64,000 nucleotides of DNA from Chlorophyllum brunneum (Eukaryota; Basidiomycota; Agaricomycetes; Agaricales; Agaricaceae), in the NCBI GenBank assembly GCA_963576785.1, contig OY756142.1, forward strand, positions 1,674,001 to 1,738,000, given 5' to 3'. Position 1 is the stretch's first letter. Every line of letters begins with the position of its first letter. Below the pieces are notes generated by a model. It saw only the letters and a list, made by a program, of their open reading frames with translations, had not been told where the DNA came from and made no database searches. Below, piece after piece: positions 9,540-19,081 of the stretch. The position numbers and the translations under genes were made by a program.

Positions 9540-10834
9540 CTAACAGCAACTCCAGCCCCCGGAACGTTGTTGGGCTTTCTGGCGAGCCTCTTCTTCATCC
9601 GCTTGGGCTGACCAAGTGGGGGTGCTGACGTTTGATAAGAGTACACTATCACGTTTCCTAACTTCGTTTTCTTGCTCAATCGCATCCTTTCTGAGAATGA
9701 TGGCGGATATGAGGTGGTCGAAAAGGCTTTGGATGCCTAGAGACGATCGTCAGCTGGCCACGCCGATCAGGGGTTCTCGGAGCACGCATACCAATGTCGT
9801 CCTTGGCGGACACTTCGAATAGTTCCATTCCCTTACTGAGCCCCCATTCTTGTTCCTCGCTATCCAGGTCCACGGCGTATTCGTCTTCTTCTTCAATGCT
9901 GTTGCTGCTATTATCGCCGTGGGCGTCCCAGCCACCCCCGAAACCGAAATGGGAGCCAAAACGGGAGGACTGGGGTGTGCGAGAGCCGGAGCTTGTGTTG
10001 GATCGCGTAAGGGAGTTGGCAGTACGGGGGCGGGCCTGGACGGTTGTCTTGCTTCGCTGGAGTGCTGACACCCTGCTGGAGGGCAGATCAAGGTAGGCGG
10101 GTGTGTCGGGTGAGACGGGAGGAGAAGATGGAGCAGAATGGGATCGGAGACCTGGGAAAGAGGTGAAGCGGGGACGGATGTATGAGAGAGTGGATGGAGG
10201 GGCTGGAGGGGGAGGGGGAGGTGGAGGTTTTGGTGGAGGGAACCAGTTATGGAGAGATAAACGAGCGAGGTCGGTGGTGACTTGGCGGCGATGGTGGAGG
10301 TCGGCCTTGGCACCGACAATGTAGATAATGAGTTCTGGCGAGCAGTTCTTCTTTAGTTCTAGCGAGAGAGTCAGTGTGTGGGCGGGCACGAAGGGGGTGG
10401 GCTGACCCTGTAGCCAGCCGCGGATGTCTTCAAACGTAGAGGGATTCGTGATATCGTACAGAAGAAGAGCAGCATTTGCTCCTGGCAGCTGGGTGAGTGG
10501 GGGCTGACAACTAGTGGCTGGTGGGTACCTCGATAATACATGGGCGCCTGGGGGGGCGTGAGCAGGGCTCTGGGACGGAAAAAAAGAGAGATACCATGCT
10601 CCGAAAACGCTCCTGGCCGGCAGTGTCCCAGAGCTGGAGGCGCACCTTGAGGCCGTTGACATGGACCTTCTTGGTGACGAAGAAGGCGCCGCTGGTGGAG
10701 GTGGTGTTCTTGGGGTCGAATCTGTTCTGGGTGTATCTGCAGAGGAGGGAGGTTTTGCCGACGCCAGAGTTGCCCATGACGACGATTTTTGAGTCGATGC
10801 CATGGTCGTAGCGGGAGGGGACGTAGGGGTCCAT
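9540..10834 (-). CDS. Rab/Ypt-like small GTPase with a large internal insertion
   Basis: Five exons (10834-10595, 10547-10529, 10481-10407, 10358-9792, 9736-9540), 1098 nt, 365 residues, against about 200 for a normal Rab. The G1 P-loop is GNSGVGKTSLL, G3 is WDTAGQERF, and a 19-nt second exon encodes APMYYR. G4 reads AKAD instead of NKxD, and G5 is SAK. The C-terminus GGWSCC supplies a dual-cysteine geranylgeranylation site, so membrane attachment by Rab GGTase is expected. Between G4 and G5 are about 163 residues where Rabs have about 30. The insertion has a polyproline run, Ser/Arg-rich segments, a Gly-rich patch and an acidic run. All intron phases close, so the insertion is part of the reading frame. 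It is a membrane-trafficking type GTPase; the specific Rab class is not assigned. Confidence 0.9.
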
Positions 10835-10952
10835 GGGTGGAGGACCACCGCGCACGCCGCTCCTCCCACCCGCCTGCCTTATAAGGCCCTCCCACAAACT
10901 GGCTCGGCCCGGTTCGCCTCACACACAATGCTATTTTCTAACTACACATCCA

Positions 10953-11653
10953 CTACTCCTGCGACACCACAGGGAACTCAAACACAACATCCTTCCCCGT
11001 CAGGCGGCGGTACACAGACGAGAACGAGTCAAGCTTGTATTCGAGCGATGTTGCGTCCTTTGAGTCAAGGAACCTGTCCATGCATATCGTCAGCCTCTTT
11101 CCACACTCGCGCACAGCTCCATACATACACTTTCAGCAGCTTGGAGCCATCCACCCCCACACGGGTTCTCTTGCCGACAATCTCGGTCGGGAACACCAGG
11201 TCCTCAAGGATCCTTTCGTGGACGTTGGTCAGGGTCCGGTTGCGAGGCCTCTTTTGCTTGACACGCGAGCTGCGCGTCGGCTTACGCAGCATCCGACGCT
11301 GGGCGATGAACACAACATGGCGGTCAGAGAATTTCTTCTCGAGCTCTCGTGTCAGCCTGCATCAGATATCTCTCGTAAATCACCCCACCAATCAATCAGC
11401 TCCAAACACACCTGGCCTGGACCTTGTGGAAAGCCTTCAATTGCGGAACGGGCACAAAGATGACAATGGCCTTCTTGCCGCCACGGACATCAACTTCGCG
11501 GGCAGCAGAGATTTGGAGTGCCCTGAGCTCATTCTTGAGTTCGGGCACGTTGTTCTCAAGGTCAACGAGTGCCTGGGCGACGGCGGTCTCAATTTCATCG
11601 GGGGGTGTGCTGGGCGCATTAGCAGTACGGAGAATCTTGTGGTTGACGGACAT
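10953..11653 (-). CDS. RPS7: 40S ribosomal protein S7 (eS7)
   Basis: Three exons (11653-11412, 11356-11129, 11073-10953), 591 nt, 196 residues, the usual length for eS7. Diagnostic stretches are [69 protein letters not shown] and the C-terminal [14 protein letters not shown]. It is a small-subunit protein that also takes part in pre-18S processing. The start at 11653 gives [10 protein letters not shown] 5' UTR intron or a short upstream exon is possible, since an acceptor-like TTTACTAG lies just before the ATG. A large plus-strand frame here is a shadow. Confidence 0.95.
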
Positions 11654-12545
11654 CTTGACGAGGGCCCTAGTAAACGCAAAGCATCAGCTCATGATCACAT
11701 CCAATGCTCGATTGCGCAATCCAGCCCAATCTTTCCGTATTCCGCTCTTCCAGCCCGACCGACCCAACGGTATCTTCCCAAGCAGCAATCCGCGACACAA
11801 CCAGGCGTGATTTGAACTCACCAGACCTTTTGACAACGGCGACGACGGCGGATAGAGGTTTCCTGATGACGAGGGCTGGGCTAACTCGACACAACAAGGC
11901 CAAACTCTGTTCCTGTTTTGGAAGGCAGCCCGGTTCAGATTGCCGCTGCACCCTCTGTTCGCCTGCCTGCCTGGGTGACGTCTCTCTCGTTCATCCTGAC
12001 ACACCAAACGGCCGCTGATAACACCCAGTCTGTCCAAAACCAGCCCTGCCGCTCGGCATGCCCTCCCTTCCATGTACTTTCCACATCCATGTCTCCCTTT
12101 GCTCGCTGATACTTTGTCCAATATACCTTCTTCCATCAAGCCAGCCGCTATCCGATAATCACGAACCTACTACTTATACATTGGACCCACCCACGTTAAC
12201 TGGTTTCTTCCGACAAGCTCTTTGAAACGAACACTCGTGACTCCTATCCGCGGTCCGACAACATAACTTCATACATTCAACTCTTCTTTGCTCTCCAAAT
12301 CAAAAACCCTTTTAGCAATGCACGCCACAATCTCGCGGGAGTCCACACCCCCCGAAGCACCAATCTGCGACAGGTCCTAGGGAAGCAAAGTTGAATGAGG
12401 GGCTGTATGATGACATCATGTCGGTAGAATATGAGAGAACGACGATTCGGCCATTGGTCTGCTCCAAAAATTGTCGACACCTGACCCGCCGGCGGGAACA
12501 TCCTCCACCCGATCGCCGATGATTTTTCCTCTCATCCTTCATAAA
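11654..12545. other. Intergenic: RPS7 upstream region
   Basis: About 890 bp between the RPS7 start and the CNS1 stop codon, both minus strand. It is mostly moderate-GC sequence with pyrimidine tracts on the plus strand. It should hold the RPS7 promoter and the CNS1 3' UTR. I found no convincing coding exon and no tRNA. Confidence 0.5.
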
Positions 12546-13847
12546 TTAGTCGCTACCCCGTCTCTCTTTGAATTCCTTCACCCATCCCTTTTCAACTTCC
12601 GTTCCCTTGGGCAACACCGCAAACGTCAGACACCCGTCCTTCAACTCGAGCCCGTCTTTGGGCTCACCATACCCAGCCTTGGCCGCAACACACACGTCCA
12701 AAAGCGTCATGTTTTTTCCCACTTTCAATAACCGCTTTCGTCGCGTCATGGCATATACAACGAGTTTCCCATTAACGTATTCTTTGTTCCGGTCCCATTC
12801 AGGCGGTGGTGCATTTGGCGGGAACATCACTTCCAGATGTGCCACGAACGGTGTGGTCTCGACGAATTCAGTGACTATATCCGATGTCGCGTATTGTGGG
12901 TAAAGGAAGAAGACTGGAACGACTAGCGTAGACTTTGTGGAGTCGTCCGGATCCCAGTGAGGCGCATACGGGTTTGAAGAACCGTCCGGTTTAGGTATAT
13001 CTATGATGCCACGCGTCTTTCATATAAACGATATTAGTGGATCGGTATCTTTCGTGGGAGTTAGAAAAAAAAAAAACACACTTCGAATGCGACTGTCAGG
13101 ATCCTTATCTCTTCCTGCTCCTTCCTGATCCGCTCCTCCCTCGAACGTTCCCGCGTTTCTTTTTCTTTCTTTTCTTTCAGTGCTTTGTCGTGAACACCTA
13201 TTACTCCAGTGTTACTGGGATCAAACGCAAGACACCGGTTACAGCTGTCGATAGCCTCGTCCACACGATCTAAGGCCAGTAGGGCCAAGGCTGAGCGATA
13301 AAACGCTTTCGCGCATTTCTCGTTTATGGAAATTGCTTTTGAGCAGTCCCTGAGCACGGTGCCATAATTTTCTAACATCGCGATATCAAGGCTGATCTAC
13401 GGGGATACGAAGCAGGGAAACTTACTGAGCTCCAAGTTACATGCAGCTGTATTACACAATAGCGCCTCTAGTAATGTCTTATCTTCGGGTTTTGCATCCA
13501 TCCCCTGTTTGTAAAATCCCATGGCTTCTCTGAAACGCTTCCCCTTGAAGTACTCGTTGCCCTGCTCTTTGAAGTTTTGAGCGACTTCTTTTCAGGCCAG
13601 CCGTGCGGGTGAAATAAACAGCGTTCAGCATAAAATGAAAGCATGAACCAAAGAGAATATATCGACCTCACCCACCATCCGGTGTTCCTTCATATGCGAG
13701 ACTCTGCAACGCCGATATTGCCACATTTTCGGTGTCGTCTTCTGGAAGACTCTTCATGAATAGTGGTATATCGTCAAACTCTGCCAGTTTCTCGTTAACA
13801 TTGTTCGCCGATGCAGGTCGTGGGCCTAAACTATGCTTTTCTGACAT
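12546..13847 (-). CDS. CNS1: Hsp90 co-chaperone CNS1/TTC4 (TPR protein)
   Basis: Four exons (13847-13676, 13587-13426, 13371-13082, 13016-12546), 364 residues. The N-terminus has the family motif DDIPLFMKSLPED followed by ALQSLAYEGTPDEVAQNFKEQGN. A three-motif TPR domain follows: YFKGKRFREAMGFY, LCNTAACNLELKNYGTVLRDC and AFYRSALALLALDRVDEAI. A basic, charged helix and the C-terminal wheel domain (PYAPHWDPDD...VVPVFFLYPQY) complete it. Cns1 binds Hsp90 and Hsp70 C-termini through the TPR clamp and is essential in yeast. An in-frame ATG at 13943 would add 32 residues. I prefer 13847 because homologues begin shortly before the FMKSLP motif. The last intron acceptor (just before ACGCGTGG) is the weakest junction. 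Confidence 0.92.
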
Positions 13848-13996
13848 GAAGTGGTTGTTGGAATGTAACAAGGGAGTGTTAATCGAAGCCCGAAATAGAC
13901 GTTCCGCCCCGGCACGGAATTTCCCAGAATAGTCTGTACGCATTAAGTCGACTCCCACCTGTGCACACCACTACAATCCTTGGCGGGAGGAGGAAG
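13848..13996. promoter_or_regulatory. Divergent promoter, CNS1 / L2HGDH
   Basis: Only 149 bp (53 bp if the upstream CNS1 ATG is used) lie between two start codons pointing apart. Both genes must share this interval or place elements inside each other's 5' ends. No TATA box is evident. Confidence 0.5.
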
Positions 13997-15670
13997 ATGA
14001 GGAACCCCAGAGCCCTCACACGAGCGTTGAATGAAAGTGGCAAATTCAAATACAAGGTTCATCCCCTGTCACCACCTGTACGAGCATGACAGTAATTCCT
14101 AACAGCCACCAGAACACGTTGTTGATTATCTGGTAATTGGTGGAGGTAAGTATTCAAGTGGGCCACGTTCATCCTCCTGTGTATATCTGACATAGGAGGC
14201 GGTAGGTGTTGTCGGTTTAGCTATCGCCCAGCGGCTCTCCCAGCGTTTTCCTGACAAATCGACTTACCTAGTCGAGCGACATGGCCAAGCCGGTGAGGAG
14301 ACGAGGTATGTGAACCAAACCACCTCCTTACAATAGTCCAGGCCGCCCAGTTTGACTAACAATGCTTCCATACCTTTTGTTCCTTCAAGTTCACGCAACT
14401 CCGAAGTTATACATTCCGGTACGTTTCTCCATTTATCCTCTCGGGGGGATTACCTCTCATATCTGACGGTTAAAATGAAACACTCCACTGGTGCATTCCA
14501 CACAATTAATATACAGGCCTTTATTACCCGCCGGAGTCCCTCAAGACAAGGCTATGTCTCCGAGGCCGTGATATGATGTACGAGCGCTGTAAGGCGTACA
14601 GCGTCCCCTACGAGCAAGTCGGAAAACTAGTCGTGGCTAAGGAGTCTCAACTGGACTACATCCGAAATCTCCACGCCAAATCCCTCAAACTCAAATGGCC
14701 TCTACACAGCCGCGAACGATGTCACGATGAAATCGGAAAGCTGGTGTTACCGACAGAACTCCTTTCCGGAGAACAAGCTCGCGAGATGGAACCTGATCTT
14801 TCAGAGAATATTGTTGGCGCGCTGTGGTGCCCTTTGACGGGCATCGTTGATTCGCATTCCTTTATGGAAAGCCTCGAGAAGGATATCATCGATTCTGAGA
14901 ACGGAGAACTGGTCTATTCGACACGTGTTGTTCGTGTGGATCCTTATACACAGTCCACTGCTGCTAGGGAACCAGGTTTCAGTGGTACAGAGGACGGATG
15001 GGTAGTTCAGGTTGTCACGGGGGAGGCGGAACAGGGCGATGCCTTGCTTGCTAGGATATTGATCAACGCCTCAGGCCTTTCTGCTACTCTCATCCTCAAC
15101 GCGCTTTTACCCAGAGATTCTCGGATACCAATGTACTATGCTCGGGGTTCATACGCATCGTACCACGGAACCGGAATCGCCAACAATTCACACCTCGTAT
15201 ACCCATGCCCACCCACAGGCCCAAATGCACATGCATTCCAATCTCTCGGCACTCATCTCACTCTTGACCTCCAGGGCAAGATCCGCTTTGGGCCAGATAT
15301 CGAGTGGATAAATCCACCGTCAGCCTCATCATGCGCCAACCCCGAGGATGAAGCTGACTTCTGGAATAAGTTCCTCATACCTGACGAGTCTCGATTACAC
15401 GAAATACACCAGGCTGTAACGGATTATCTGCCAGGTGTAACGCTCGCAGGCCTTCATCCCGATTACTGCGGAATGAGGCCCAAGTTGGTCCCTCCTTGGG
15501 GGGGTTTCCAAGATTTTCTCTTCAGAGCAGATTTTCCCTTTAATGGAAGGAACGCGCGGAACCCTATGCTGAGCATGCTGAGTATAGAGAGCCCAGGTTT
15601 GACGTCGAGTCTTGCGATAGCGGAATATGTGGTCGAAGACATACTTTGTAGTCAGTACGGTCATCAATAA
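13997..15670 (+). CDS. L2HGDH: L-2-hydroxyglutarate dehydrogenase, FAD-dependent, mitochondrial
   Basis: Five exons (13997-14056, 14106-14145, 14206-14305, 14390-14418, 14517-15670), 460 residues; the human enzyme has about 463. The enzyme oxidises L-2-hydroxyglutarate, a side product of malate dehydrogenase, back to 2-oxoglutarate and passes electrons to the respiratory chain. The FAD Rossmann start is YLVIGGGVVGLAIAQRL with an acidic strand end (YLVERH). ETSSRNSEVIHSGLYYP follows, carried by a 29-nt exon and its neighbours. Conserved later blocks are CPLTGIVDSHSF, LINASGL, HLTLDLQGKIRFGPD, YCGMRPKL and the C-terminal ESPGLTSSLAIAEYV. The basic N-terminus could act as a targeting peptide. 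All phases agree. Confidence 0.95.
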
Positions 15671-15732
15671 GGTTGAGTGTGAATTGTGCAGGAATAATGT
15701 GTATTCGGGGAGTACATTCTAATGGTATCACG

Positions 15733-16368
15733 TTAAGCACGCGCCTTGACTTTAGGCTCCCAGGCATTGATCTTGGGTACAACGGTATTGTACGACTTAT
15801 AAGCACCACGAGTGCCGGTCAAGTTCTCGACATAAGGCTGAGTAAATGGTGGGTCAGTCCCTTGTGGACAAAGTTGAAGGTTGAGTAACGTACAGCCTTC
15901 CAAGGTGGTGTCACTTTTGCAAAGACGGGGTCCTCTGGGGGCACATCCTTACGAATGTGCTGTAGCCAGGAATGCCACTCGGGAGGTATTTGAGATGCGT
16001 TGTATTCGTGCTGAGTAGAGCATAGTTGAGGACTTGGTTCAAGGGACAAAAACTATCTCCATACTTGCGCAAAGTCAACCCAGCGTTGACGACCTAGAGA
16101 AGGTTCGAAACCAGACCTTCTGCCAAAAACCTAGAGAGCGCACCTGGAATCTCTTCCTCTGCATTCATGTTCTCGAAGTATCGATTTCCAAATCTGCGGG
16201 AACGCATTGTCAACCGAGGTCCATTCTCCTGCCCAGAGGCCAAACCACATACTGGTCCCTTCCAACAAAACGACCCGACTTGGCGTCGCCGATGTACTGC
16301 ATCTGCCTCCACCACTCCCGTAAACCGGCGCGTCGGATGCTACGGATCGTCCGAGCCAGCGAAACCAT
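15733..16368 (-). CDS. NDUFA12: NADH:ubiquinone oxidoreductase subunit NDUFA12 (B17.2/DAP13 family)
   Basis: Five exons (16368-16253, 16193-16144, 16093-16065, 16010-15894, 15837-15733), 417 nt, 138 residues, normal for this complex I accessory subunit. Motifs are GLREWWRQMQYIGDAKSGRFVG, DQFGNRYFEN, GRQRWVDFAQHEYNASQIPPEWHSWL, a VTPPWKAPYVENLTGT block and a basic C-terminus. It sits at the matrix arm of complex I near the N module. Introns are 49-60 nt and phases close. It is tandem with BEM1 upstream on the same strand and convergent with L2HGDH, with 62 bp between stop codons. Confidence 0.95.
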
Positions 16369-16706
16369 AATGTGTGTACAGGAACAAGGTGTTTGACCGG
16401 ATTTGTTCGGGACTGAGCACTTGCCTTTTTCGGGATGCCTCATATCACAATAGCACTCGATTCCCTAGTAACTAACAAAAACACTGAGATATTGCGTACA
16501 ACAGTCTACCATCCTGCTGTGAAAATACAAGAATGATACTCGTAAGGATAAAAAGGGACAGATAATAATTGTTACACAAAGTTGTTGAATAGAAACAAGT
16601 CCCGGACAGACAAGGAGATCAAATGGGTGTGAAAAACAGGAATCAAAAGTTCGAAGGTTAACAAGAGAAGGAAAGATAAGATGCAACGGAGAAAGAAGGG
16701 GTTGAA
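16369..16706. other. Intergenic: NDUFA12 promoter / BEM1 3' UTR
   Basis: 338 bp with no supported gene. It holds the upstream region of NDUFA12 and the downstream region of BEM1, both minus strand. Confidence 0.5.
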
Positions 16707-18765
16707 TCAATCCGCATACAGGATATGTTTGTCTGTGCCTTCCATCCACATCCTGAGGTCATCGTCGTTCCCAAGTCCAACAAAGGTGTTGGTCACGCTA
16801 TCGCGGTACCTGAGGATGGTAACCTCGCCACCAAGACGAGCCTGGACCTTGTCCATCAGCTCTGAATGGGTCACCTTTGGGTGAACTCGAATCGCAATCA
16901 GATCATCCGCTACACGATCAAATATCTTGATCTTCACAAACGCGGTTTGAGGGTTAGCCGCGGATATTGGAGGGTTGTTGAGATTAGATGCCGCGTTAGA
17001 GTGTGACCGGGCGCGGGACGATGTGCTTTGCGATGAACGGAAGGATGCAGCAGATGGCGTTGAGGTGTTGAGGTGGTAGCCGCTATCGTATCGCGATTGC
17101 TGCTGCGGATGATTCCCGTTTCGACTGGGCTGAGGTGAATGGTTTCGGTCTGGATATGGCGAATGTGATCGGGAGCGGAATGATGACGATGAGCTTGTTC
17201 GCTGGTGACTTTGAAGTATTCGAGCCCCATTTTCAATGGGTGGCCGACGGTCGTTCCCGCTATGGGATCGCCGATCCCCGTCCTGTGGGGGTAGTAATGG
17301 AGAGGGATTGTAACGCTCTTCTCCGTAATCCGAACCCTCGCTCCTTTCGTCCTCCACCCGTAGTTCCCCCATTTTATTCCTTAGTTCTCGATCGTAACCA
17401 CCATCTACCACTGTGTTGTCATCATGCAACGTGTTGGTTTCAGGGTCAATGACCTCTTGGACAGATTCAACCTCTTGTTCCACATCACCAGGTTTGAGGG
17501 ACAGGAATTCCCGGACTATTTGGTGTTCAAGAATATAGCGTGCTCCACTATTTGCGAGGTCGCATAAGTCGTGAATATAGGTGTCCAGTTCTGCTCTTCT
17601 GGTCGCCGTTAGTGCGTCATCGACTGCTTCAGCCGGACCCGGCATAAATGGGAGTATTCGCGGATGAGGAGGATGCCGGCCTCCTTCGCGGGGAAAAGTC
17701 TCTAGAAGAGCAACCTGGAAGTCGTAGAAGTCGTTGTAAACTCGGAACAGAATAAGTTGCTTGGCTGAGGGAATTGGAGAAGTTTCAGATTTTGGATATG
17801 GCTGATAGAGGGCATCAATTCGGAACCAGTATTCTTCCATCTCGTAATGGAAGGAGACAACATCAGCGGAAAGAAGGAGTCCGTCGGGAAGAAGCTCGGG
17901 AGTCTGAGGGCGGTCAGGTTCAGGGGTGGAGAATGGGTGGTAGGTGGGGGAATTTATCACGGGAGATGTGGTTTGAGGCATGTAAGGGCTGTTGGGCACT
18001 GGTGCTTTGTTAGTGGTGTCGATAACCCCGAGGGGGATGCTGTTTTGCTTGTAGCTGAGCATGGCTTTCTTCCAATCCTCAACTTTGGGTAGTTCTCCTC
18101 TATCCATTAAACCGCCCACGTCTGTGATGGGTTTTCCTGTTGAGGGATCGTGTATTTCTACGAAGGAGACGGGGATAAGGCCAGGTCGACCAAGACGGCC
18201 AATGGGCTTCGCAACAAACCACTCGCGGTTGGATTGAGCGACGACGGTAATGGCGTCGCCTCGCTTGGCCTCCAGTTCGTCTTGACGCTCTGCTTGGAAA
18301 TCGTGCTGTACGATGGCGTAGAACACTTGGGATTTTTGAACAATTCCGGATGGGGCGGGTCGCGGGGAGGGAAGAGGACCTCCGAGTCCGAGTTGCGAAG
18401 TGCGGACTCTAGAAGACAGGTCAGCGTTCGTCATGGGAAGACACAGAGATTTCGTACGAGGAATTTTTACCGAATTCTTCGAACATGTGCCGAGATACGA
18501 GCCCGCGTGCGCCAGTGACTGGGTTGTGAGCTTCATACCACTGGCGTCGCTCCTCGCTGTCGCTGACGACATAGAAGAAGTCGCCCTTCTGGAAGGATAG
18601 TTCCTGCGGGGCCTGTGAGCGGTAGCTGTTGAGTGCGCGGATGACTTTCTGGGGAGGCAAGATGGCAGAGGGTGGCTTGGAGACGGCGGGGAGAGGGAGG
18701 GGGGTGGATATTTGGAGTCTGGGGGAGTCTTTGTTCCCATTGAGGGATTTCCTGAGGGATTTCAT
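16707..18765 (-). CDS. BEM1: Bem1/Scd2-type polarity scaffold (SH3-SH3-PX-PB1)
   Basis: Two exons (18765-18458, 18408-16707), 2010 nt, 669 residues. The first SH3 (about residues 38-99) contains VIRALNSYRSQAPQELSFQKGD and GLVSRHMFEEF. The second SH3 (about 128-187) has FYAIVQHDFQAERQDELEAKRGD and GLIPVSFVEIHD. A PX domain (about 285-430) includes EEYWFRIDALYQ and the HPRILPFMPGP loop. A long Ser/Pro/Arg-rich linker leads to a C-terminal PB1 domain (last 80 residues, AFVKIKIFDRVADDLIAIRV and an acidic NDDDLRMWME). Such scaffolds bring Cdc42, its GEF Cdc24 (through PB1) and PAK kinases together at sites of polar growth, and bind phosphoinositides through PX. The 49-nt intron restores the frame exactly. 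Confidence 0.95.
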
Positions 18766-19081
18766 GTGTATCGTTGGGGTTCGTGGAGGTCGTAAGAGAA
18801 GAAGACGAGGTGAGAAGCGAGGATGTGCGATGTCGAGGTTATCAGTCACGTGCACCCCATCGAACAATTAACGTATGTCTCCTGTCCAGGCCCAGCAGCG
18901 GCGACCTGCGCTGGTCTGCCAAGATGTGCCATGTCCTGCGCACCCGCCACCCAGCCGGTCCCACGCCCGCTGCCCGCCGTCCCACTGGCGCCGCTGCTTG
19001 TCTGCTTACGTAACACCCATCAACCAAGGGCTTGGACCAGCCACAGCTCGCCTCTTCACCAACACCCACGTCCCCTCTGCC
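18766..19081. promoter_or_regulatory. Divergent promoter, BEM1 / NOT3
   Basis: 316 bp between two start codons on opposite strands. It includes a stretch of CCACCCAGCC/CCCGCCGTCCC-type GC-rich sequence around 18950-18995. No coding frame is supported. Confidence 0.45.

Noticed and set aside
10802..11815. 337-residue plus-strand frame
   Set aside because: It covers exons and introns of RPS7 and the Rab 5' end on the opposite strand; no family resemblance.
12546..12560. Separate gene for the frame at 12546-12845
   Set aside because: It is the last exon of CNS1; the wheel-domain sequence runs continuously upstream.
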